DNA of 64,000 nucleotides from Ascidiaceihabitans sp. (GTDB lineage: Bacteria; Pseudomonadota; Alphaproteobacteria; Rhodobacterales; Rhodobacteraceae). Position 1 is the stretch's first letter. Every line of letters begins with the position of its first letter. Shown in pieces: positions 44,620-53,265 of this stretch. Position numbers and translations under genes: made by a program. The DNA lies in NCBI GenBank assembly GCA_029251465.1, contig JAQXDI010000036.1, forward strand, positions 1-64,000, given 5' to 3'. Under the pieces are notes generated by a model, which ran no database searches, had not been told where the DNA came from, and saw nothing but the letters and a program-made list of their open reading frames with translations.

Positions 44620-44639
44620 ATTTCTGTAATGACAGAAAT
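44620..44639. promoter_or_regulatory. Palindromic operator upstream of the GbsR-type regulator gene
   Basis: ATTTCTGTAATGACAGAAAT: perfect 8-bp arms with a 4-base spacer, placed where it could block transcription of the regulator. Confidence 0.65.
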
Positions 44640-44685
44640 AACAGACACGAATGTGGCGTCAAGAAATTTTAGAAGTGAGCTAAAT

Positions 44686-45312
44686 TCACCCCAAGCGCGC
44701 TGTCAAAATGCTAAATGCGCCCGCGCCAAAGGCAACGGCAAACACCGCCTCGAACCCGCGTTTCATACGGGCGTAGGCCGCCGTCATCGGGGCCGAGGAA
44801 AAGATGATCGCATACAGATGGAACATGATCAGGCTTTGGATGCCCACCGACATGATGACGATCAACAACCCTTGCCAACCTGTGTCCGGCGGGATGCCGA
44901 TGGAATAAAGCGCGCCGAAAAACAGGATCGCTTTGGGGTTGGTCAGATGCAGTGTCAACCCTTTGCCGTAGGCGCGCGCGGGTGTGGTCACGGGCAGGTC
45001 CAGCGTCTTCAAACGCGCACCCATCCACGCGGATCGCGCTGCTTTGATCGCCAGCCACAATAAATATCCGGCCCCGAAATATCGCACGATTTCAAACAGC
45101 CATGAATGGGCCAGCATCACCGCGCCCAGCCCAAAGGCCGCGGACACAGACCAGATAAATGACCCTGTTGTGACACCCGACGCCAACGCCAAACCGGCCT
45201 TGCGCCCCGACGCCATAGACGTGCCCGCAATGGTTAGCGTCGCAGGCCCCGGGCTGGTCGATGCCAAAAACGCAGCGATCAAAATCAGCGGTAGGTTGAT
45301 GCCATCAATCAC
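44686..45312 (-). CDS. LysE family amino acid exporter
   Basis: An inner-membrane exporter (208 aa) of the LysE/RhtB family, with about six transmembrane segments and the N-terminal signature STSPGPATLTIAGTSMASGRKAGLALASG shortened here to its key parts (SPGPA, GRKAGL). LTNPKAILFFGAL is also typical. The start is GTG 45312, overlapping the plsY stop (GTGA); the longer upstream frame is antisense or in plsY. Substrate unknown. Confidence 0.88.
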   Translation of the reverse strand: MIDGINLPLILIAAFLASTSPGPATLTIAGTSMASGRKAGLALASGVTTGSFIWSVSAAFGLGAVMLAHSWLFEIVRYFGAGYLLWLAIKAARSAWMGARLKTLDLPVTTPARAYGKGLTLHLTNPKAILFFGALYSIGIPPDTGWQGLLIVIMSVGIQSLIMFHLYAIIFSSAPMTAAYARMKRGFEAVFAVAFGAGAFSILTARLG

Positions 45313-45920
45313 GTTGATTTCTGGCCGATCTTGGGTTCTGTCCCCGCCCGAATACGCGCAAGGTTTGAGCGGTGGCGCCAATACACCAGCAGCGTCAGGA
45401 TCATACCCATGAACAAGGCCGTAGGTGCCCCCATAAACATCAGCAAAAAGGTCGAGGACGCCGCCGCCGTCAGCGCACCCACGGACGAGATCCGCCAGAT
45501 CAGTGCCCCCACCAACCACGCCGCACAACACGCCAACCCGATTGGGAACGCGTAGGCCAGCATGATACCAAGGAACGTCGCGACACCTTTGCCGCCGTTG
45601 AATTTCAACCACACCGGATAGCAATGCCCCAGCATCGCCATGACGCCCGCCAGTTGGGCTGCGTCTTCGCCTGCGAAATACCGCGCCAACAACAAGGCGA
45701 CCGCCCCTTTGCCTGCATCAAAAATCAACGTCATGGCAGCGGCTGGTTTGCTGCCGGTGCGCAAAACATTTGTAGCCCCGATGCTGCCCGACCCGATGTC
45801 GCGTAAATTGCCAAGGTTCATGGCGCGCGCGATGATCATGCCAAACGGGATCGACCCGAGCAGGTAGGCGATCACGCCCCAAAGAGCGAGTGTGGCAAAT
45901 GTGTTTTCAAGTATTGGCAT
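45309..45920 (-). CDS. plsY: Glycerol-3-phosphate acyltransferase PlsY
   Basis: A membrane acyltransferase (203 aa) that uses acyl-phosphate to start phospholipid synthesis. The three conserved loops are GSIPFG...GSGSIGATNVLR, FNGGKGVATFLG and YWRHRSNLARIRAGTEPKI. It follows the pyrC-like gene by 13 bases, an arrangement common in Alphaproteobacteria, and is translationally coupled to the LysE gene. Confidence 0.95.
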   Translation of the reverse strand: MPILENTFATLALWGVIAYLLGSIPFGMIIARAMNLGNLRDIGSGSIGATNVLRTGSKPAAAMTLIFDAGKGAVALLLARYFAGEDAAQLAGVMAMLGHCYPVWLKFNGGKGVATFLGIMLAYAFPIGLACCAAWLVGALIWRISSVGALTAAASSTFLLMFMGAPTALFMGMILTLLVYWRHRSNLARIRAGTEPKIGQKST

Positions 45921-45933
45921 TTTGTTTTCTCAA

Positions 45934-47235
45934 TCAATCGCGTTCAAAAACTTTGACGCCGTTTACGTAGGTTGCAAGGACTTTACCCTGCATACGCTGG
46001 CCGTCAAACGGTGTGTTGCGCGATTTTGATCGCAGGGTTGCGCGGTCCATCACGAACGGGGCGTGGGCATCAAACAACACCAGATCGGCGGGTGCTCCGA
46101 CGCTCAAGCGCCCGCTGGGCAGACCCAAACGCTGGGCTGGGTTAAACGACATGGCGCGCCACAAGGTTGGCAAATCGATCAGCTCGGCATGCACCAAACG
46201 CATGGCGGCAGGCAGGAATGTTTCCAAGGCGACGGCTCCACTGGCGGCCTCTTCAAACGGCAGGCGTTTGCTTTCCTCGTCTTGCGGCGTGTGCATGGAA
46301 CTGATGATGTCGATCAGGCCTGAGGCGACAGCTTCGGCCACAGCCAGTCGATCATCCTCATCACGCAACGGTGGTTTCAACTTAAAGAACGTCCGGTAGT
46401 CGGCCACGTCCAAAGCGTTCAGCGTCAAGTGGTGGATCGACGTGCCGGCGGTGATGTCCAGCCCGTTGGCCTTGGCGCGTTCCAGCGCGGGCAAGGCGCG
46501 GGCGGTGGTGATTTGATCCGCGTGATAACGCGCGCCGGTCATTTCGATCATCGCGATGTCACGGTCCAACCCCATGCGTTCGGCCATCGGCGATACCGCT
46601 GGCAGGCCCCGCAACGATGCGAATTTGCCCGAGGTTACGGCCGCCCCAGCGCTGAGGATCGGTTCTTGCAAATGGCAAATCACCAAGGCCCCAAGCGAGC
46701 GGGCGTATGTCAGCGCGCGGCTGAACACTTTGTTGTCGGTGACCACCGCATCGCAATCGGTGAACGCGACGGCCCCAGCGTCCAGCAGAAATCCGATCTC
46801 GGTCATCTCGCGGCCCAAGCGGCCCTTGGTCAGGGCGGCCATGGGGTGCACGTTGACGGGGGACGCTTCGCGGGCGCGCCGGATCACAAATTCTAGCGCC
46901 TCCGGGCTGTCGATATCCGGTGTGGTGTCGGGGCGGGTGACCATGGTGGTGACGCCGCCGGCTGCGGCCGCTTGACCCGCGGTGCCAAAGCTTTCTTTGT
47001 GCCGCTCGCCGGGTTCGCAAACCTTGACGCCGATGTCGACGATGCCGGGGGCAAGGTGCTTGCCGCCGCAATCCACAACGGTCGCCGATTTGTTTCGCAT
47101 GCGAAACATTTCAATTTTTTCAGTGGTTTGCGTTAACACTTCGTTAATCACACCGTCCACTACAAACAGCGCCCCCAAAGTCTCGGTTCGGGCCTCGGGG
47201 TCGATAAGCTTGGCGTTGATGAACAGGGTCGACAT
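45934..47235 (-). CDS. pyrC: Dihydroorotase homologue, probably non-catalytic
   Basis: A 433-residue amidohydrolase-fold protein similar to the PyrC found beside PyrB in Alphaproteobacteria. The usual metal-binding HxH after PGxxD is replaced by G69 and K71 (IVDIGVKVCEPG), and the catalytic Asp-His region reads SSMHTPQ with M314 where Asp is expected. It is therefore probably inactive and may support aspartate carbamoyltransferase, as the inactive PyrC' of Pseudomonas does. The start at 47235 (MSTLFINAKLIDPEA) gives the family N-terminus. It heads pyrC-plsY-lysE. Confidence 0.85.
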   Translation of the reverse strand: MSTLFINAKLIDPEARTETLGALFVVDGVINEVLTQTTEKIEMFRMRNKSATVVDCGGKHLAPGIVDIGVKVCEPGERHKESFGTAGQAAAAGGVTTMVTRPDTTPDIDSPEALEFVIRRAREASPVNVHPMAALTKGRLGREMTEIGFLLDAGAVAFTDCDAVVTDNKVFSRALTYARSLGALVICHLQEPILSAGAAVTSGKFASLRGLPAVSPMAERMGLDRDIAMIEMTGARYHADQITTARALPALERAKANGLDITAGTSIHHLTLNALDVADYRTFFKLKPPLRDEDDRLAVAEAVASGLIDIISSMHTPQDEESKRLPFEEAASGAVALETFLPAAMRLVHAELIDLPTLWRAMSFNPAQRLGLPSGRLSVGAPADLVLFDAHAPFVMDRATLRSKSRNTPFDGQRMQGKVLATYVNGVKVFERD

Positions 47236-47373
47236 AGGGCGCAATCCTCGGGGCACGGGCGTTTGCACTGCTTTAACGGGGAATGGCGTTTTGCGAAAGG
47301 GTGTTGGCACGGCATCGTTGTCCGCGCGCATGATTTTTGGTAGGCATTTGCGAAACAAACACAGGAGAACCAA

Positions 47374-47757
47374 ATGCGCATTCTCGCCTTAATTCTCGTG
47401 GCTTTAATTGCCGCGCTGCACAGTTACATCGCCTATTTCGAAATTTTCGCATGGGAGACAACCGGCCCGCGCGTCTTCGCAACACTGCCTGCGGACCTGT
47501 TTGCCGACACGGTTTTGTTGGCCGCAAACCAAGGCATGTACAACGCATTTCTGGCGGCAGGCCTGATCTGGTCACTGCTGATCCAGGATCGCAAATGGCA
47601 AAGCAACATCGCGTCGTGTTTCCTGATATTTGTGGCGGTTGCGGGCTGTTTCGCGGCCTTTACGATTTCGACACGCATCCTGTTTGTGCAGGCGATGCCA
47701 GCGATTATCGCGTTGATTTTGCTGGTTCTTGCGCGCCGTGGGGCGTCAGGAAACTAG
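47374..47757 (+). CDS. DUF1304 family membrane protein
   Basis: A 127-residue protein with four transmembrane segments, matching DUF1304: ALHSYIAYFEIFAWETTGPRVF, then ANQGMYNAFLAAGLIW and a terminal VQAMPAIIALILLVL. An AGGAGAA site precedes the ATG. It is divergent from the pyrC-like gene and overlaps the end of the tail-anchored protein gene by four bases. It separates the pyrC and pyrB clusters. Function unknown. Confidence 0.88.
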   Translation: MRILALILVALIAALHSYIAYFEIFAWETTGPRVFATLPADLFADTVLLAANQGMYNAFLAAGLIWSLLIQDRKWQSNIASCFLIFVAVAGCFAAFTISTRILFVQAMPAIIALILLVLARRGASGN

Positions 47758-48284
47758 GACCCGATCCAAACAAACAGGGCTGTAAACACAAACAGGAACA
47801 GCAGTGCGTAGGTCGCGATGCGCCCGCCGATGGCCGCGTCCGACGGTGTTTTGCGCGGCTGCACACCAGACCCGATGTCGGTGCTGTCAGTGTCGATGGT
47901 TTCATTCGCGCTCCAGTCTGGTACCTGTGCGCCGTAATTCGCGATCAGGGTCAGTTCGGGCACCGCGCGCAGGGTCATGGCGCGGTCGCGAAATGCAAGT
48001 GACAGAATGATCAGAACGTAGCCGGACAGGCCCGTCAGGCGCGCACGATCCGCGCTGAGAGTGTCTGCATCAATGTCGTAACCTTGGGCAAGGTATTGCG
48101 GCAGGCTCATGTCGCCCAGGTCGCTGAGGCGCACCAGTTCGACGTAGGCAGGATCGAGGTCTTCGGCCCCCAGCATTTGCCCCAGAGTTTTGGGGATATT
48201 TTCACCACCCGCATCGGTCAGATTGACCGCGAACAGGCGCAGTTGCCCACGTTCTTTGGCGGCGATGGTCAGGGCATTAGTCAT
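47754..48284 (-). CDS. Tail-anchored membrane protein downstream of pyrB
   Basis: A 176-residue protein, mainly soluble, with a hydrophobic stretch in the middle (LTGLSGYVLIILSLAF) and a C-terminal anchor (IATYALLFLFVFTALFVWIG). The start at 48284 ([21 protein letters not shown]) overlaps the preceding gene (ATGA); the longer frame reads antisense of nothing and is rejected. No domain recognised. It is the third gene of pyrB-(PH-like)-(this). Confidence 0.72.
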   Translation of the reverse strand: MTNALTIAAKERGQLRLFAVNLTDAGGENIPKTLGQMLGAEDLDPAYVELVRLSDLGDMSLPQYLAQGYDIDADTLSADRARLTGLSGYVLIILSLAFRDRAMTLRAVPELTLIANYGAQVPDWSANETIDTDSTDIGSGVQPRKTPSDAAIGGRIATYALLFLFVFTALFVWIGS

Positions 48285-48712
48285 GTGTAAGTCGCCGTTT
48301 TCATTGCGTTCTGTATTTGGGTGCGGATCTGTGCGGGTTTGTCGATGTAGGTCATGGTGATGGCCTGACCATTGGACAGACGCAAGATGAGGCTCCAGAA
48401 AAACCGTCGTTTGATGGCGGTGATTTCCGTGAGCGGCAAGGTGTGTGGCATTATGTCTTCGGTCGGGTTTTCGTAGATCAGGGCGGAGGGCGTCAGCGTC
48501 CATGTGGCGTTGCGATGACGCATCCAGTCGGTGAAATCATCTAGCACAAACATGTAGATCAACGACAGACAAACGGAGGTGACAAAGGCGGCGACCCCAC
48601 CGATGTACGGCCATGCGGGGGTCAGCATGACGTAGGTGAACAAAAACAGCGCCAAGCAACGCAAACCAAAGGCGCGCAACGAGGGTTTGAAGATGTGCAG
48701 GGGTTCGATCAT
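48281..48712 (-). CDS. Membrane protein with PH-like C-terminal domain
   Basis: A 143-residue protein with two N-terminal transmembrane segments ([35 protein letters not shown]) and a C-terminal beta-rich part ([24 protein letters not shown]...ITAIKRR) resembling bacterial PH domains. It overlaps the pyrB stop by four bases and the next gene by four bases, so it is translated with them. The reason for its linkage to pyrB is unknown. Confidence 0.7.
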   Translation of the reverse strand: MIEPLHIFKPSLRAFGLRCLALFLFTYVMLTPAWPYIGGVAAFVTSVCLSLIYMFVLDDFTDWMRHRNATWTLTPSALIYENPTEDIMPHTLPLTEITAIKRRFFWSLILRLSNGQAITMTYIDKPAQIRTQIQNAMKTATYT

Positions 48713-49644
48713 GCGGGGATTTTGCGATTGCGGGCGAGCAAATCCATCGCGGCCATGCGCACGGCGACGCCCATTTCAACCTGTTCCTGAATGACGCTGC
48801 GGTTGATGTCGTCCGCGATGTCACCGTCGATTTCAACGCCGCGGTTCATTGGGCCGGGGTGCATGACGATGGCGTCGGGTTTGGCGTGTGCCAGTTTTTC
48901 CGCGTCCAGCCCGTAGCGGTGGTAATATTCGCGTTCCGAGGGGATGAATCCGCCGTCCATGCGTTCTTTTTGCAGGCGAAGCATCATGACAACGTCGACG
49001 TCTTTGAGACCTTCGTTCATGTCGTCGAATACCTCGACCCCGAATTCCTCGATGCCCGAGGGCATCAGCGTGGGTGGGCCGATCAGGCGAATGCGGTTTT
49101 CCATTTTGCCCAGCAGCATGATGTTTGAACGGGCCACACGGGAATGCGCGATGTCACCGCAAATCGCAATCGACAGACGGTGTAGACGGCCTTTGGCACG
49201 GCGGATTGTGAGGGCGTCCAGTAACGCTTGGGTCGGGTGTTCGTGCCGTCCGTCGCCGGCGTTTAAAACCGCGCAGTTGACCTTTTGGGCCAGCAGATCG
49301 ACGGCACCGGAATGGGGGTGGCGCACGACCAGCAGATCGGGGTGCATGGCGTTCAGGGTCAGGGCGGTGTCGATCAGGGTCTCGCCCTTTTTCACCGAAG
49401 ACGCCTGCATCGCCATGTTCATCACGTCGGCCCCAAGGCGTTTGCCGGCCAGCTCGAATGAGGCTTGGGTGCGCGTTGAATTCTCGAAAAACATGTTGAT
49501 CTGGGTCAGGCCCGCCAGCGCGTCAGAGTGTTTGGAAGGTCCACGGTTCAGCGCCACGTAGTCTTCGGCCAAATCCAGAAGCGTCGTGATGTCGGACGGG
49601 TGCAGTTGTTCGATCCCCAGAAGATGGCGGTGGGCAAATGTCAT
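48709..49644 (-). CDS. pyrB: Aspartate carbamoyltransferase catalytic subunit
   Basis: Commits carbamoyl phosphate and aspartate to pyrimidine synthesis (311 aa). Substrate-binding motifs are intact: [22 protein letters not shown] for carbamoyl phosphate (key STRT) and [11 protein letters not shown], with HPGPMNRG near the end. The ATG at 49644 ([14 protein letters not shown]) gives the normal length. No pyrI is present. It is followed by two coupled membrane-protein genes. Confidence 0.96.
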   Translation of the reverse strand: MTFAHRHLLGIEQLHPSDITTLLDLAEDYVALNRGPSKHSDALAGLTQINMFFENSTRTQASFELAGKRLGADVMNMAMQASSVKKGETLIDTALTLNAMHPDLLVVRHPHSGAVDLLAQKVNCAVLNAGDGRHEHPTQALLDALTIRRAKGRLHRLSIAICGDIAHSRVARSNIMLLGKMENRIRLIGPPTLMPSGIEEFGVEVFDDMNEGLKDVDVVMMLRLQKERMDGGFIPSEREYYHRYGLDAEKLAHAKPDAIVMHPGPMNRGVEIDGDIADDINRSVIQEQVEMGVAVRMAAMDLLARNRKIPA

Positions 49645-49722
49645 GGGCGGCAACCTATCTGAATTTTCGCCGTTATAGAGCGGCAGGCGCGGTGCGGCAA
49701 GCATTGGGCGGTGTGTGATTTT

Positions 49723-49757
49723 GCCTTTGGCGAGAGTATTTTTGATCAGAACAAAGG
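49723..49757 (+). repeat. Short intergenic repeat, third copy
   Basis: It opens GCCTTTGGCGAGAGTATTTT and continues TGATCAGAACAAAGG. It closely parallels the element at 3241-3274 and shares its tail with 35561-35583. It lies in the divergent gap between pyrB and the glycosylase gene. Confidence 0.5.
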
Positions 49758-49799
49758 CGGGGCGTTTTGATTGCCGGGTTGGGGGGCTAGAGTGGGCTC

Positions 49800-50579
49800 A
49801 TGGAATCAGTTGAGTTTCATCAGGCCGCCGCATTGTTGGCATGGCAGTTAGAGCTGGGCGCGGATGAGGCAATCTGTGACGCGCCAGTTGATCGCTACGC
49901 GTTGCCGGCTGCGTTGACGAAACCTGCGGCTAAGGCGAAGGCCGAAAAGGCCCCGACCGGGCCAGTTGTCGTTCCGGATGTGGATGGCGTTGCGATTGCG
50001 CGTGAGATGGCCGCCGCTGCTGGCGATTTGGCCGGTTTGCAGGCGGCGATTGCAGCGTTTGAGCATTGTGATTTGAAACGCGGTGCGCGCAAGATGGTGT
50101 TCGGTGACGGGTCGCCCGCAGCGCGCGTGATGATCATCGGTGACGTGCCGGACCGCGACGAAGACCGCGAGGGACGCCCGTTTGTGGGCCGTTCGGGGCA
50201 GTTGTTGGATCGCATGTTCGAGGCGATCGGCATGGGGCGCGCGGTTGAAGATGCGCCGGTTTATTTGGCCAATGTTCTGCCATGGCGCCCGCCGCAGGGC
50301 CGTGATCCAAAGCCGGACGAGATCGCCATGATGCAGCCGTTTCTAGAGCGGCATATTGCGTTGGTGAACCCAGATATTTTGGTCCTGATGGGCAACATCA
50401 GCTGTCAGACTTTGTTGGGCAAACGCGGCATCACCCGTCTGCGCGGCGAGTGGCAAGAGGTGCTGGGTAAGCCTGCGCTGCCGATGTTCCATCCGTCACA
50501 TTTGATGCGCACGCCGCTTGCCAAACGTGATGCGTGGGCCGACCTTCTTAGCCTGAAGGCACGACTGAAAAATGCCTGA
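49800..50579 (+). CDS. Uracil-DNA glycosylase family protein without iron-sulfur ligands
   Basis: A 259-residue member of the family 4-type uracil-DNA glycosylases. EDREGRPFVGRSGQLLD and HPSHLMRTP are recognisable. Of the four cysteines that hold the 4Fe-4S cluster in thermophilic members, only C90 (FEHC) has a counterpart; the others are replaced (for example W162 in NVLPWRPP). Motif A is GDVPD rather than the usual GEAPG. An alanine- and lysine-rich N-terminal extension of about 80 residues precedes the core. Activity on uracil is likely but unproven. Confidence 0.85.
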   Translation: MESVEFHQAAALLAWQLELGADEAICDAPVDRYALPAALTKPAAKAKAEKAPTGPVVVPDVDGVAIAREMAAAAGDLAGLQAAIAAFEHCDLKRGARKMVFGDGSPAARVMIIGDVPDRDEDREGRPFVGRSGQLLDRMFEAIGMGRAVEDAPVYLANVLPWRPPQGRDPKPDEIAMMQPFLERHIALVNPDILVLMGNISCQTLLGKRGITRLRGEWQEVLGKPALPMFHPSHLMRTPLAKRDAWADLLSLKARLKNA

Positions 50580-51177
50580 CCTGTTGATTTTATTGGCGTT
50601 TATACCGGCAGCTTTGGCGCTGAACCTGACGCCCGGTGCCGACATACTGTTTTGCTTGGGCCAAGGTGTGCGATCCGGGCCGCGCAGCGCGTGGGCGGCA
50701 AGTGCGGGGATATCGCTGGGCGGCATGGTGCATGTGTTTGTGGCCGGCATGGGGCTGGGCGCTGTGATCGCTGCGGTGCCGTGGGCCTTTGATGCGATCC
50801 GCTGGATTGGTGTTGCCTATCTTTTGTATTTGGCGGCAAAGACCCTGCGCGGTGCGCAATCCAATGCGCCCGAACCACAGGCCGTAGCCCGCGCGTTTCG
50901 CACCGGATTGATGGTGAACCTGACCAACCCCAAAGTGATCTTGTTCGTGCTGGCCTTTGTGCCGCAATTCGTCGATCCGACCAAACCTGTTTTGGCGCAA
51001 TTCATGGTGTTTGGCATGGTCATGGGCATCGGCGGGTTTTTCATCAACGGTGGAGTGGGGGCATTCGCAGGGACCGTCGGCAAGCGGGTCGCACGCGGAT
51101 CACGCGCGCTTGATTACGTGGCCAGCGGCGTGTTTGTCGCCCTTGCCGCCAAACTAGCAGTATTGGAGCGGGCATGA
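50572..51177 (+). CDS. LysE family translocator
   Basis: A 201-residue amino acid exporter of the LysE/RhtB family: LNLTPGADILFCLGQGVRSGPRSA at the N-terminus (key NLTPGAD) and NLTNPKVILFVLAF in the middle, with about six transmembrane segments. It overlaps the glycosylase gene by eight bases and moaB by four, so the three form an operon. It is a different subfamily from the LysE at 44686-45312. Confidence 0.9.
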   Translation: MPDLLILLAFIPAALALNLTPGADILFCLGQGVRSGPRSAWAASAGISLGGMVHVFVAGMGLGAVIAAVPWAFDAIRWIGVAYLLYLAAKTLRGAQSNAPEPQAVARAFRTGLMVNLTNPKVILFVLAFVPQFVDPTKPVLAQFMVFGMVMGIGGFFINGGVGAFAGTVGKRVARGSRALDYVASGVFVALAAKLAVLERA

Positions 51178-51716
51178 GCCGGATCGACGAAACAGCTGAA
51201 TTTATCGCCGTGCGCATTGCTGTGCTGACCGTTTCGGACAGCCGCAGTTTGGCCGAGGATCGATCTGGCGACGTGTTGGTGGGGCGGATTGCGGATGCGG
51301 GCCATGTTCTGGCCGAACGCATGATCCTGACCGACGAGCGCGCCGAGATTTCGGCCCAATTGCGCAACTGGTGCGATGACCCGACCATCGACGTGGTGAT
51401 TTCAACGGGCGGCACTGGCCTGACGGGTCGTGATGTCAGCGTCGAGGCGCACCGCGACGTTTACGAAAAAGAAATCGACGCGTTCGGCACCGTGTTCACC
51501 ATCGTGAGCATGCAAAAGATCGGCACCTCGGCGGTTCAAAGCCGCGCCACAGGCGGCGTTCGCAACGGCACATATTTATTCGCGCTGCCCGGCAGTCCCG
51601 GCGCGTGCAAGGATGCGTGGGACGAAATCTTGGTCAAACAGCTCGATTTTCGCCATCGCCCCTGCAATTTTGTGGAAATTTTGCCACGGTTGGACGAACA
51701 CCAGCGCCGAAAGTGA
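51174..51716 (+). CDS. moaB: Molybdenum cofactor biosynthesis protein MoaB
   Basis: A 180-residue protein of the MoaB/MogA family, which adenylylates molybdopterin before metal insertion. The MPT-binding motifs are VLTVSDSRSLAEDRSGD and STGGTGLTGRDVS. Its start overlaps the LysE gene (ATGA). It complements moaD-moaE found 16 kb away in this window. Confidence 0.94.
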   Translation: MSRIDETAEFIAVRIAVLTVSDSRSLAEDRSGDVLVGRIADAGHVLAERMILTDERAEISAQLRNWCDDPTIDVVISTGGTGLTGRDVSVEAHRDVYEKEIDAFGTVFTIVSMQKIGTSAVQSRATGGVRNGTYLFALPGSPGACKDAWDEILVKQLDFRHRPCNFVEILPRLDEHQRRK

Positions 51717-51808
51717 CTTTATCGTGCGCCACACACCGTATGGACTTGGTATTTATCTAACGTGTTCTAAATTGCAGATTCGTAGTGAATGCGCATAAAG
51801 GATTATGC

Positions 51809-53263
51809 ATGCGATTTTTACGGCAAAGCCTGATTGGGGTATTTTTGGCGGCGGTGACGCTGGGTTTGTTGGCCTATGCGGGGCAGCTGATTAGCGGCGC
51901 TGTGCAAGATAGCATGGCAAACGACACGCAGGCGCGACCGGCGCGTGAACGGGTTTTTGCCGTCAATGTTGTGGTGGCCGACGCTGGCACCGAGACCCCT
52001 GTTTTGCAGACATTCGGCGAAGTGCAAAGCCGTCGCACGCTGGAATTGCGCGCCGCTTCGGGTGGTCGTGTTATTGAGCTGGCCGAGGCCTTTCAAGACG
52101 GTGGTGCGGTAACCGCGGCGCAGGTTTTGGTGCGGATTGATCCGGCGGATGCGCAGTCTGCCTTTGATCGTGCGCAGGCGGATTTGGATGACGCAAAAGC
52201 CGAAGCGCGCGATGCGCAACGTGGCGTGGCCTTGGCCAAGGACGAACAGGCCGCAGCACAAGAGCAGGCAGATTTGCGGCAATCCGCGTTTCAGCGCCAA
52301 GAGGATTTGCGCGCGCGCGGTGTTGGCACTGCGGCAGCCGTTGAAACCGCCGAGTTGGCCGCGTCGTCCGCCCGTCAAGCAGTGCTAGCGCGTCGCCAGA
52401 TTGTGACCAACGGCGAGGCGCGCATCGATCAGGCGGCAACGCGTTTGGCGCGGGCGCAAATTGCGCTGGCCGAAATGCAGCGGCGATTGAATGACACCAC
52501 GTTGGTTGCCCCGTTTGATGGCACGCTGAGTGCAACAAATGTTGTGGCGGGGCGTTTGGTGTCTGCGAATGAAAAGCTGGCGGATTTGATTGATCCGGAT
52601 GCGCTTGAGGTGTCGTTTCGGGTGTCGACCGCGCAGTACGCGCGCCTTTTGGATGACACCGGCGCATTGTTAAAGGCCGATGTCAGCGCAACTTTGGATG
52701 TGGCGGGCATTGACCTGACCGCGACGGGCCGGATCAGCCGCGCCAGTGTGACGGCAGGTGTCGGGCAAACGGGGCGTTTGGTGTTTGCCGAAATCGACAA
52801 GACGGCTGGTTTCAAGCCCGGAGATTTTGTGACTGTCCGGGTTCAGGAACCCAGCATTGACGGCGTTGTGCGTTTGCCCTCTGCGGCGATGAGCGCGGAC
52901 GAAACGGTGTTGGTTTTGGGCCCCGAAGATCGGCTTGAGGCGATGGACGTGACGCTGGTGCGTCGTCAGGGCGACGACATTCTGGTGCGCGCGCAAGGCC
53001 TTTCAGGGCGTGAAGTGGTTGAGGCCAGATCGCCTTTGCTGGGGGTTGGTATTTCGGTGAAACCCTTGAGCGGCGACCGCGCGGTGCCTGAAACGCCCGC
53101 CATGGTCGAGCTGTCAGAAGAACGCCGCGCCAAGATGATCGCATTCATCGAAAGCAACAAACGCATGCCCGCCGAGGCCAAGGCCCGTGTGCTCGCCCGC
53201 TTGTCTGAACCTCAGGTGCCCGTCCAAATGGTAGAGCGCATCGAAGGCCGGATGGGCGGCTAG
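51809..53263 (+). CDS. RND efflux periplasmic adaptor (membrane fusion protein)
   Basis: A periplasmic adaptor (484 aa) with an N-terminal membrane anchor (LIGVFLAAVTLGLLAYAGQLISG), a lipoyl/barrel-sandwich half (GGRVIELAEAFQDGGAVTAAQVLVRID), a long coiled-coil hairpin (about residues 120-220, rich in A, Q and R) and a beta-barrel domain (DTTLVAPFDGTLSATNVVAGRL). The ATG at 51809 follows AAAGGA; an earlier in-frame start at 51785 is less likely. It lies two bases before the pump gene. Confidence 0.92.
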   Translation: MRFLRQSLIGVFLAAVTLGLLAYAGQLISGAVQDSMANDTQARPARERVFAVNVVVADAGTETPVLQTFGEVQSRRTLELRAASGGRVIELAEAFQDGGAVTAAQVLVRIDPADAQSAFDRAQADLDDAKAEARDAQRGVALAKDEQAAAQEQADLRQSAFQRQEDLRARGVGTAAAVETAELAASSARQAVLARRQIVTNGEARIDQAATRLARAQIALAEMQRRLNDTTLVAPFDGTLSATNVVAGRLVSANEKLADLIDPDALEVSFRVSTAQYARLLDDTGALLKADVSATLDVAGIDLTATGRISRASVTAGVGQTGRLVFAEIDKTAGFKPGDFVTVRVQEPSIDGVVRLPSAAMSADETVLVLGPEDRLEAMDVTLVRRQGDDILVRAQGLSGREVVEARSPLLGVGISVKPLSGDRAVPETPAMVELSEERRAKMIAFIESNKRMPAEAKARVLARLSEPQVPVQMVERIEGRMGG

Positions 53264-53265
53264 TC

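Noticed and set aside
44587..45063. Plus-strand frame beginning near the GbsR operator (includes MTEITD)
   Set aside because: It resembles the start of the gene at 44042 only because both include the same palindrome; beyond that it is antisense to the LysE gene.
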